From positions 101,985,642 to 102,049,641 of the forward strand of contig OY744531.1 in assembly GCA_963556195.1 (NCBI GenBank): a stretch of 64,000 nt of DNA, in the 5' to 3' direction. Positions 30,727 through 43,200 of the stretch are shown piece after piece. The notes under the pieces are model-generated. The model did no database searches, had not been told where the DNA came from, and saw only the letters and a program-made list of their open reading frames with translations. Position 1 is the first letter of the stretch, and the number at the start of each line of letters is the position of its first letter. The stretch comes from Sepiola atlantica. Its lineage: Eukaryota > Mollusca > Cephalopoda > Sepiida > Sepiolidae. The position numbers and the translations under genes are program-made.

Positions 30727-33700
30727 CACAACTGAATTGTCTTTTGTTTACATATTTTACAACCAGAAAAAAGACGCATAAAAAGTTATATTTTGACTTT
30801 TTGTTTAACTCGTTCTTTTTTTGTCTTAGAACTCTAAAACTATACAGAAGATTAAATTTTAATGCGTTTGGTAAAAGTTATTCTATTGTATATTTTGCTT
30901 ATTTTCGATTTCTCGACTGTTAGCTATACTGCATGGATGCCAAAATAACATTAAACCACTAAGTTATAGCAAGTACATGCAAACGCCAAAACGGAAACTA
31001 GACCGGAAAAATATAGTCGCCATTTTCATAAACAAGTCAAGAGGCTAGCTAAGGAAGAATGATAACTCAGATTGTAACCGTGTCTTTTAACTAGATTATA
31101 AAGGTCGCGATTATGTTTTTTCCGGTCGAGTTTTTATTTCAGCGTTTCACATCTACAATAAAACTCGCTATAACTTAGTGCTTTTATTTATTTAAAACAT
31201 GATTTAAGTAAAAATAAGTTGTTTTAGAGTAATGCGGAAGCACATTTCACTTCAAATAATTCACGTGACTGAAATAGGTATTAACCCCAAATTCTTGTTA
31301 CATTTCATAAACAAATGACTTAATTCTTCTACATTTTTGAGATAACTAATTTGGATTATTTAGACTATTGTTCTCATTCAAGATGTTATTCTCACAACGT
31401 TTCGACCGATCTTCTTCAGGTGTCGTTAAACTCATGAATCAGTGCGGAACTAAAACCCTTATTCAATCCACACGGGGTAGAGTGTTCTCGTTCCGGTAAA
31501 AGTCTTAAATAATTATAAATTATATCCTTAGTATCGCACGTACTGCAGATTGACCCTTCACCCCTCAGAAGGCTGTCACTTAACACTTTTTCCGCTGTGC
31601 CACGAGTCGGGTTTTGGATTTGTTGAATTCATCGAATCTGTATGCATCTGAAAAAGGTCAGATGTTACATTGGCCGAAATGTTGTGAGAATAACACCCAA
31701 GACGAGAGCAGTATTCCGAATAATAATACAAATACTAAAAATTATCCTCAAATAAAATATTCTGAGATAGCTAACATTTTATTTTTCACGCACCTTGGTA
31801 ACCCTAACACCCAGACTATGCACCTCTCTAACCCTAACACACAGACTATGCACCTCTCTAACCTTAACACACAGACTATGCACCTCTCTAACCTTAACAC
31901 ACAGACTATGCACCTCTCTAACCCTAACACCCAGACTATGCACCTCTCTAACCCTAACACCCAGACTATGCACCTCTCTAACCCTAACACCCAGACTATG
32001 CACCTCTCTAACCCTAACACCCAGACTATGCACCTCTCTAACCCTAACACACAGACTATGCACCTCTCTAACCCTAACGCCCAGACTATGCACCTCTCTA
32101 ACCCTAACACCTAGACTATGCACCTCTCTAACCTTAACACACAGACTATGCACCTCTCTAACCTTAACACACAGACTATGCACCTCTCTAACCCTAACAC
32201 CCAGACTATGCACCTCTCTAACCTTAACACACAGACTATGCACCTCTCTAACCTTAACACACAGACTATGCACCTCTCTAACCCTAACACACAGACTATG
32301 CACCTCTCTAACCTTAACACACAGACTATGCACCTCTCTAACCCTAACACCCAGACTATGCACCTCTCTAACCTTAACACACAGACTATGCACCTCTCTA
32401 ACCTTAACACACAGACTATGCACCTCTCTAACCCTAACACCCAGACTATGCACCTCTCTAACCCTAACACCCAGACTATGCACTTCTCTAACCCTAACAC
32501 CCAGACTATGCACCTCTCTAACCCTAACACCCAGACTATGCACCTCTCTAACCCTAACACCCAGACTATGCACCTCTCTAACCCTAACACCCAGACTATG
32601 CACCTCTCTAACCCTAACACCCAGACTATGCACCTCTCTAACCCTAACGCCCAGACTATGCACCTCTCTAACCCTAACGCCCAGACTATGCACCTCTCTA
32701 ACCCTAACGCACAGACTATGCACCTCTCTAACCCTAACGCACAGACTATGCACCTCTCTAACCCTAACGCACAGACTATGCACCTCTCTAACCCTAACGC
32801 ACAGACTATGCACCTCTCTAACCCTAACGCACAGACTATGCACCTCTCTAACCCTAACGCACAGACTATGCACCTCTCTAACCCTAACGCACAGACTATG
32901 CACCTCTCTAACCCTAACGCACAGACTATGCACCTCTCTAACCCTAACGCACAGACTATGCACCTCTCTAACCCTAACGCACAGACTATGCACCTCTCTA
33001 ACCCTAACGCACAGACTATGCACCTCTCTAACCCTAACACCCAGACTATGCACCTCTCTAACCCTAACACACAGACTATGCACCTCTCTAACCCTAACAC
33101 CCAGACTATGCACCTCTCTAACCCTAACGCCCAGACTATGCACCTCTCTAACCCTAACGCCCAGACTATGCACCTCTCTAACCCTAACGCACAGACTATG
33201 CACCTCTCTAACCCTAACGCACAGACTATGCACCTCTCTAACCCTAATCCTAACCCTTTTTCATTTTTTTCTTACTTGTGACACTCCAATTTAGAGATCG
33301 ATCTGCTTAGTTTTCGGTTAAAAAAAACCCCGGAAAACACTAAGTGGTCTACTCGTAGAAACGGTTGGAAGAGTCTTACTAACCTGCTGTTGATTTTCTT
33401 TGTTTTAAGTGTTTTTCATGTCTCAATTCCTATCATTTTTCATGTCTCAATTCCTATCATTTTTCATGTCTCAATTCCTATCATTTTTCATGTCTCAATT
33501 CCTATCATTTTTCATGTCTCAATTCCTATCATTTTTCATGTCTCAATTCCTATCATTTTTCATTAAATGATAAATATGTATTTTTTAAATAAACTTAATG
33601 TTAAACAATTAGCGATATTTTAAGAAATGTGTGGCGATTGGTGAAGTGGAAGCGATTGACAAATGATGAAAGAATGAAAGGGAACAATGTATACGAATCG

Positions 33701-36700
33701 GTCAAGATGCGTCTAGTTGTGAGTAGGATTGACAGAGAATGACCACAGACCCTTCTCACCCAACACTTTGAATTGGCTTGTGCCTAATTTGTAAATGGAA
33801 CCTATCTTTTTATTTTATTTGCAAATAAATAATTCAAAGTGTAGTATATGTTCTGTCCTCAGTCAGGAGGAGGAGAAATGCTCATCCTAAACTGAGGTAA
33901 TCTTTCATTATTTGCTCAACCCTGATCACCTTTTTGTTCAACACGCACGCACGTCTACAGAATCAGAAAGCAATGCACGTCCCATGGCATTTTGGCATTC
34001 TCATGTAAAATTGTATGTTCTTTTTGATTCTGTACTCAAATTGTATCTCTATCCTAACCCTAACCCATTATTTAGAGAATAAGAGGTATAGATATCAGAG
34101 TTTATTTTTAAGAAATCAAGCGACGGGCAAGGAAGAGAGATAAAGATGTGCGGGTGACAAATCTATTTCATCTTCGATTGTTCAATGCAAGGTGTACTCG
34201 ATAAAAACATGTTTATTATTCTTTCCTTAAGCCAAGGCTTTTCAAAGATTAAAAATCTTCTCATCAGAGGAATTACATAGATGGATAAGTTGGCAGGGGA
34301 ATAGCCAAAATTCAAAATTTGAAAAATTTAAGAAACAATATTAAGTTATAGAAAGTAAGAGTGTGTGTATAAAAATGTTATCAAAATATAGAGTCTCTCC
34401 GTTGGCAAAGTGTCCGGTGACGAAAGATTTAAAGATGGAAAAGGGATTTTGTGGAGACTGCGTGTTCAAAATGTTCAAAATCAAATAGAATGATGTTAAG
34501 TTGAACCATAGATGGGAAGCACTTATTCGGATGTAATTTTGAGAATTAGGGCCATTTTGAAATACTTCCGTCATACTACTAAAACTGTGGACGTTGTTTG
34601 TTATCTTATGTTTGTTTGTCTCCGTGCACAATGTATGATGTCGTTAAACAAAGTCGGAAGAAACCAGGCAAATCCTTTATAATTTCACAGTGATGACATC
34701 ATCTAGTAAAACAGGTTTAAGATATCGAGAAGAGATACTGTATGGCGTAATAGATGCTGAAGTAACAAAAGGATGTCGGCCATTAAAACAGAAAATAGCC
34801 GTAATTTATAATTAACTGAACAAATCATCCATCCCTCTCAGCTATACAACTTCTTTTACAACTTCTTTTACAACTTCTTTTACAACTAGACGTGACTACT
34901 AATTGAGCAACTACTTGCAATGTGTCAACGAGAAACTCGGCTGTTTTCTGTCAACGAGAAGATGACGGACCATCTGGTGGGGAGTGAAGAATGTTGCACT
35001 TGAGGATTTTCCCTAAAAATATTATGTGAATTAAAACAAAACATGGAATGCTGTACTATCATTGCAGAAGCAGAGAGATTTCAATTTCTTTTGCAAGAAT
35101 ATCGGTTTGGTAAACCAAGTTGAGTTGGATCTTTTTTTTTTTTTTTCCAGTCGACTTCTCACCTCTGTATTTCAGACATGAGTTACTGAATTCCGTGCCT
35201 CCTTACTTTTTACTCTAATTTTTACTTACTTTTTACTCTAATCCACATACATTTACGACAAAAGTTTAATTGCATTTCATTACTTACTATTTTCTTGAAC
35301 AGTATTGGTCCCCCGATTTATAAAATCGGGGGACTTATGTTTTGAGGCATGTCCGTCCGTCCGTCCGGATTTTTCTCCGCAACCATCGATTGAATTTCTC
35401 TGAAATTTTGCATGAAGTTGTTACTTTGGTCAGGTTAGAAAGTGACATTCTCCGATTTTTGAAAAAAAATCTGGTTAGCCCCCCAGGGGGTCAAAAGGCC
35501 CCGAAATGGCAAAAAAATGACATTTTTTGCCTCATAACTTTTCATCCATCCATTCAATTTCTCTGAAACTTGGCCAAAATGTGTAGGCAATTGTTCCTGA
35601 TAGAAAATAAGTATCGCTGACCTTGGAAAAAATGTGGTTCACACCCCCAGAGGGTCAAAAGCCCCCAAAATGGCAAAAAAATGACCCTTTTCTCCCATAA
35701 CGTTTGATCCATCCATTCAATTTTTCTGAAACTTGGCCAAAATGTAGAGGCAATTGTTCTGGATATAAAATGAGCCTCTTTGACCTCAGAAAAATTCTGG
35801 TTCGCGCCCCCAGGGGGTCAAAAATGTCCCAAATTGCCCAAATTTATTGCATTTTATACTCGTCACATACAGAGGGGGACCACGCACACGCGGCTTGTTT
35901 AATCATTTGTTTCTTTCAAGATTTTCTGAAATGTTATTAATTCTAATAATCATTCTATTTTCTTCATTCCAGTTACATCCACATATTCCTGCTAGTTTGG
36001 TCATTGATATTTGGAGTTGTCGTCGCCTTCAGTGTTTTAAGGTAAATAAAAACGAGATGAATTCTTCTCAATCATTGAAGGTTTTTTTTAGTATTCTGTT
36101 AGTCTCATTTTTTTATATAATCCTAAAAATCTGTGATTGTAGCTTTATTTTCATGAAAACAAAATGTACAAATGATGCAAGATTTGTTATTATTGTCCGG
36201 AACAGAAGCAGAATAAACAAGAAACATATAAATTACTATTTTCTTCCTCGAATTCGAATTATCTTTTTAGTTAAAAAAAAAAAAAAGACATCGCCATAAA
36301 ATAAATAAATGACTGTAATCATTGGCTACTACACCGAGATCTCGAGGAGGGCGCCACTTTTGTACAAATTGTTTGAAACAAAGGTGGTAGCCTGGATGGG
36401 CTTGTTTCAAACAATTTGTACTTGTGTGTTCTTTTCTTCAGACAATCATCCTGAGGAAGTCTTGAAATAAAGACAAAACGTTAATGAATACATAAATAAT
36501 ATTTTTGGGTTTTCGTTTTTGAATTTCCATTACGTCGGAACACTATTTCCATTCCTTATCATACATATATATATATATATATATATGATTATTTTTATTT
36601 ACACAGACATGTACAAAATCTGCGACACTGGCATGTCGATGTTATCGATCAACAGTTATTATAAACTGAGATCTCATCAGGCAGAGTTAGAATCTGATCT

Positions 36701-39700
36701 TAACCTTGATCTAAGGTTAAGATCGGATTCTACCTCTGCCTGATGAGATCTCAGTTTATAATAACTGTTGATCGATAACATCGACATGCCAGTGTCGCAG
36801 ATTTTGTACATGTCTGTAAATAAAAATAATCATATATAAAATTGGGAGCTGCACAGTGAGATGTCTGTTTACATTAGTTTTAAATTTCTGCATGTCAGTA
36901 CCATCGGGAAAACAGGGGACAGGGAGGGAGTTCCAGAGGCCAGCAGCACGAGGAAAGAAGCTATTGAAATAGAAAGCTCTACGGCATCTGGGGACCTCCA
37001 CAGTGAATGAATGGGATTTGGCAGATTGTCGAGTTGGTCTAGTGAATTTACGTCGAGAGGGCACCAAGGTAGCCAGTTCATCGGAGCATAATCAATTGAA
37101 GTATTTGTAAAACAAACACAAGGATGCTACATTGCGGCGATGGGACAGGGACTGGAGCTTGGTTGACAGTGGGGGACCTATTAGGTTGGCGACTCTTTTT
37201 TTCGACCTTGTCAAGGAGAATATATAGATAATTTATATTGACACAAAGAAATAAAAATTCTATCGTAAATAAATAAATAATTACTCTCTGCATTCCAAGA
37301 AATTATAAATAAGGATTGAAGCTGATACGATGCGATATTACAACATCGAGATTAAAGATAAACTTGTTAAGCTAAAGAGACAAGAAAGCTTTCTTTGATG
37401 AAACAAGTTAAAACTATCTCAAACTCACCTTGTATCCGATCCGTGTAATTAGTGTTGAAGAAAATATTGAAATGTATTTCACCGATTCACATCACAAAAT
37501 TAAATTGTTCATTTACAAAGAAAACAGTGGGTTAGTCCGGGTCGACTGTCATTGCAGTTAACTTTAAAATGATGTGGGAAGGAAAAAAAAAGAGACAAAA
37601 ACGTGAGGCAAATTTCATTTAATAACAAAAAAAACCCCAAAAACAAATCTACTTTTGCCGATTAACCCTAACATCCTTGACGGATTTTCTGTGCGCATTG
37701 CAATGTATCGTTTTTTTTCTTTTTTTCTAAAAAAATTAGGTGCTTATGTATCGTAAGGCTGAAAAAAAAAGAAGTTTTTTATCTTTAATTTTCAAGAGTT
37801 AAATAAGGGGGAGATAACTCAGTTTTCAATCACGATTTTATCTTAAAATGGATTTTACTATTGTAATTAATCTAAAATAAAGTTTAAAAAAATGTATACG
37901 TAAAAGGATAATTTAGGAATAAAACAATCAACGCATTCGGCACCAATGAAATATAAAATGATTTAGAAAAATAAAATGATTCATTAAAATAAATAAATTA
38001 TCACAGAAGAAGGAAAAATAGAAAAATACGTAAATGGAAGGGGAAAAAATGAAAGAAAGGAAATAAAATATTTGAAATAAATGACAGTTTTACACTGGGT
38101 AGAATTCTGCAATTTGTTCGAAAATTAATCTGTGCGCTTGCAAGAAGTCTTTTAGTTTGGCATTATCTCTGGTTAAATATAAAATATCTTGGAAGTTCAG
38201 AGTGTTAAAATCCATTTTTAAGATAACTCAGTGTTCAACCATGGTTTATCTGCCCCGTATTTGACTCTTCAGAATTAAAGATACAAATTTTTTTTTTCAT
38301 CCCTACGATACACCATAAGCACCAAAAATTGACTTGCATCCCTGGAATGCATGGATAAGACTTCACTGCATCATTTAAGATATTTATACACCTATGATGC
38401 AGGATGCGTAGCCATCAGTATATATATATATAAATATGTATGTATGTATATATATATATATTTTGAAACCGAAACAACGCAAATTATTATGTTTTTGTCC
38501 ATTTATGTCCTTGTCCCACTAAAAATTTGAACTTGTAGATTTGGTTGTAACTTTGCAGAAATTTGAGACATTTTTATGAAAACAATCTAATGGTATATTT
38601 TATTTTTTCCTTTTTTTATTTTCCAGCAAAGATTCCCTTTTACCAAATATTCTGTTTATGTACACTCGTAAATATAAGGTAAGTATTTTCTAAATTATAT
38701 AAATATATCTCTCTATATATAAAACAAAGATGTTTGTGTGTCTGTTTGGCTTTAAGCTTGGTTTCCCTTCTTTTGTTTTTACTTAAAGCATATGCAAAAG
38801 TGAAAACTCTTAATAGGAAACAAGCTTTGGTGTACATGTCATCGCTACGACAAATTCTTTGAGACGCTAATTCGAGGAATTCTGACAGTCATTGATTAAT
38901 TTTAATGAATTTTCAACTTTTTGTCATAAAATCGGATGGAATTGACTTTTTATGATTAGCGATACTTGCACATTTTACGACTGAATCATCTGAATAATTT
39001 ATTTATTAAAAATTTGGTTGTTTACTTATAGGTCATTGTCCAAGATATACATTAAGTATATCTATATATATATAACTCATTCGAGCTCCCGGCGCTTGAT
39101 AATGTTTACATTGAGATATCACTTACATTCAGTCAGTGTCGTATGATAGCACAGGGGTAGAGGCACTGACTGTCAGCTCGACGGTTGAGTTTCAATCTCG
39201 GTTTGAGGCACTAACTGGTCTAGCCGTGCTGAAGAGCTGTGATACAGCAAAACAGTCTGTATGTTGATGACTATATAAAGCTCCCTTTCTTAGGTAGAGC
39301 TTATTTGTAAGGATATCGCCAACTGCCATTAGCTTTAAGGCATAGCTCATTGGGTAAAACTAATTCGAGCTCCCGGCAATTGACACTGTTTACATTGAGA
39401 TATCACTTACATTCAGTCAGTGTCGTATGATAGCGCAGGGGTTAGCAGCGCCGACTGTCAGCTCGACAGTTGAGTTTCAATCCTGGCTTGAGGTACTAAC
39501 TGGTCTAGCCGCACTGAAGAGCTGTGAAACAGTCTGCATGTGGATGACTATATATATATATATATATATAGTGAATGCTTTTATTCAAACATGTACAAGG
39601 TCTGCTACACTGGCATGTCGATGTTATCGATCTACAGCTATCAAGAGCTGAGGTCTCATCAGGCAGATAGTTTTTTATGATCCAACCTGGTCGCTGAATT

Positions 39701-40047
39701 CTGTTATTTTTAACAATGTTTGCATAAATGAGAAAATGCTGCCTAAATACACACACAATATATATATATATATATATATATCAGGATCGGCGGGACAGTT
39801 ATAAAAGTGGGGAGGGGGCTCTCCTAAAAAGTGGGGGGGGGGCGGTTAAACACGTATATATAACTTCATTATTGATGACCGTAAAGTGGGGGGGGGCTTG
39901 ATAGCTGTAGATCGATAACGTCGACATGCCAGTGTAGCAGACCTTATACATGTTTGAATAAAAGCATTCACAATACAGCTCTATATTTTTATTGAGCACT
40001 CTTTTATAAGCCTGGTTTGATTCCCTGTGGATTTTTACCCTACCTGG

Positions 40048-40078
<31 letters not shown>

Positions 40079-40248
40079 CTTGACACTGTTTACATTGAGA
40101 TATCAGTTATATTCAGTGTCATATGATAGCGCAGGGGTAGAGGTGCTGACTGTCAGCTCGACAGTTGAGTTTCAATCCTGGCTTGAGGTACTAACTGGTC
40201 TAGCCGCACTGAAGAGCTGTGATACAGCGAAACAGTCTGTATGTGGAT

Positions 40249-40292
<44 letters not shown>

Positions 40293-43200
40293 TCTAGAAG
40301 AATACCTGCCATAGGACAGGTAAAATTAATTAGTTTTGCACCAATTTTATGTCCCATTATGAAGATTAAAATCAAGATATGATACTAAACCTTATGTCTA
40401 GAATTCTTATTCTAATTTTGAATAAAAATCCATTACATGATTTTGATTCTAGAAAATGTGTCAAATTTAAGGCTTAAAGGGGTCTTAAGAAGAAATTGAA
40501 ATTCAGGGAATCTTCCTTCACTGGACTATGGATCAAATTTAATACAAATCTGATATATTTGAATTTTCAAATGGGGATGAGGAGTTGTGCCTATATTATG
40601 CCTCTTAAAATCCCTTTAAAAATACTCTAAAAAAACTGAAATTTTGGGAACATTTATTAATTGATGTCTAATAACTCTTGTTAAAATTTCACAAAACATC
40701 GAAGGTATCTGAATTTTCACCGAAGGGCTTCCATCCCCTTTTTACAAAACTAAATTAAACCAAATATAGCCCACATTTAGACCCCTTACACTTAGCAGCT
40801 GTTTTCCAAAATTTATAATGATTAGTTAATTAGTTTAGAAGTGAATCCTGTACATACGAATATATAAGCATCGTAAACATACCTAACTTTATAAATATAT
40901 AGATATATATATATACAAGGTGTTTTGCAAACGTAACAGGACTATTGTGATTTACCTCTAACATGGTCAGGGGGTAAATTTGAATCATCATTCATTATTT
41001 TACTACGTTAGCAAGGGTCGCTTATCTATACTTGAAAAGGTCCGGGGTTTCTTATCTTTACCTGGCGACTATGGGCTCGATGATCTTGATGCCAAAACAA
41101 TAACCTGCAACTTAATCTTGATTGGTTCTAGAGTCAAGTTCCAGTGTTTATATTGGAAATTGATCAATGTCACAATCTTGGTTACTAAAGTTTTAGAAAT
41201 TTATTTCAGATTTGGATTATAAATATAAAGATATCAGAGAACCACGGATATCTAATATATAAAATAGAGACGATTTTTCCCCTGTACCTTCTCGGAGAAT
41301 AGGAAAATAACCACATGCATCACAGGCTACTAAACTCACCTCTATATCACACTTATTCACTCGAGCGTGTTTTAGTAAATTTCTTATTTTTTCCTACCTA
41401 ACACTAAATATTACATTTGGCCCGCTATCTCCGACTCTCCGACACACCAACTCCATATAGGTGGTAGCAAAAACTTTCCTCCCTAACAATTCTGTACTGT
41501 CACTCTACTCATCGACACCGGGAACTAATACACACAGTTTAATTTTTACAAAACACCGGTTCTTATTTACTATTTGCCTGGTATTAATTTACTACATAAT
41601 ATAAAGTTAATTAGCCTATTTCCACGTGTACTTTAAAGACAAAACCGTAGTGATGTCGTTAAGAAGGCAGATTTCATGATCGCCAGTTTTAGCGTTCGAT
41701 CCCTCTTTACTCTACGACTTTTTAATTTTTTTTAAAATTTAAAACATTCACCAACACGGTAGACGGGGGCGGGAAAAAATACGCCGTTTCCTTTTTTCAA
41801 TCGACATCATGCAATAGGTAGTACTTTCTCCCGTGCAACGCCGGGCGACGGGTTCCGCTAGTTATATATAAAATAATGTTGATAAACCTGCATATCCCAT
41901 GAGTACAAGTAACCTTTCATATTTTGTGAATTATTTAATGAAACAAACCCCATTTTTGATTTCTTTATTCTAGAATGACAAAGAAGATGAACTTTCAATT
42001 ATGAAAGCTATGTGCACTGTTTGTGGTCAGAGAAAATGCCCTCGACACAGGTAAATATGGACATCTCTGGTTATTTTTTAATTTACACTCTAAGAGGTTA
42101 GACACAAGGTAAGGTGTGGTTGAAAAGCCAACACACTAGGATTAGCGCACTCCGGCATACAAAAAATGCCTGAGCAGCCCCGTCAGCATTCACTGGTAGA
42201 GCGCCTGAGGCGATTAACGATAAACTAACCCTTCTCAAAGAGAAGGTAAAGCCTGGCCTATAAAAATAATATTGTCTCAACTATGGAAATAACTTCCAAA
42301 GTAACTCTGTCGCATTTCAGGTTATGTACAGAGTGATTGGAAAGTAACTCCCTATTATTAAGTGTTCGTAACTTATTACTGAAATATATTTTTTACAAGA
42401 AATGAATATGATAAGAAAGTGTATAGCATGATTCAAAATTCGATATGGGTGCCAGCAATCACCATCAGCTTCTAAAGCTGCCTGGAAACCGCATCAACTG
42501 ATTTCGCAAGGAACTTTTTTTTCTTTTTTTTTTTTTTTAACTATCAAGGCTAAAAACACACTCGAAGATAAGGGCCAACAAGATAGATAGATTAACAGAT
42601 AAATGGCGATGAATACTATGAGAATATTGAAAACAACAGCCGACCCAGAAAACAGCATTTTTTCCCCATTGTCAAAAACATCGCTCGTTTAATGTGAGGA
42701 CTAAAGGAAAAAATAACGCATAATTCATAACCTTTGCTCGCCACATTCATTTCTTGTAAGAAACTTGTAAAAACTTACAAGTATGACTTACACGTATAGG
42801 GCGTTACTTTCCAATCACCTGTAGTTTAAATAATGAACTGGCCAGAGATAGGTTAGTTTGGAAGTCAATTTCTAAAAGCCATCCAATACATGCCAGCATG
42901 GAAAATGGATGTTAAACCGATGATGATGATGATGATGATGCTTCCTTCCAACTTATTAAATTAATGTAAAAAGTAATTTAAATACATCTGCATGGTTTTG
43001 AAAATGTATGTCAGTCATTTTTATTTCTTCTGTTCGGAATTAAAGCCTATTCAATAATTCTTTCTTTATTTTTCTCTTTTTATAGACCAGAATTAAATAT
43101 CTTAGCATTTCAACCTTGGAATGGTCTTGATATTCCAGAAACGGTTGATAAATCACTTGGAAGGGTAAGTGTGAAAAGAACTTTTATAACAAAAAATATA

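Noticed and set aside
31779..33294. Very long open frames (up to about 500 codons) on both strands
   Set aside because: They are translations of the 30-bp satellite, whose period is a multiple of three; several frames are open at once, and the peptides are pure repeats.
24841..35897. Circular RNA formation by pairing of the 600-bp inverted repeats
   Set aside because: The left copy lies upstream of the SNX14 start and probably outside the transcript, so it does not flank an internal exon on both sides.
36360..36425. Possible CRISPR-like or palindromic repeat around the ACAAATTGTTTGAAAC text
   Set aside because: Only one hairpin with no regular spacers in animal DNA; it is a short inverted repeat.
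39129..39260. tRNA gene
   Set aside because: A- and B-box-like text is present, but no cloverleaf or acceptor stem forms and three copies share a non-tRNA body; they are SINEs.
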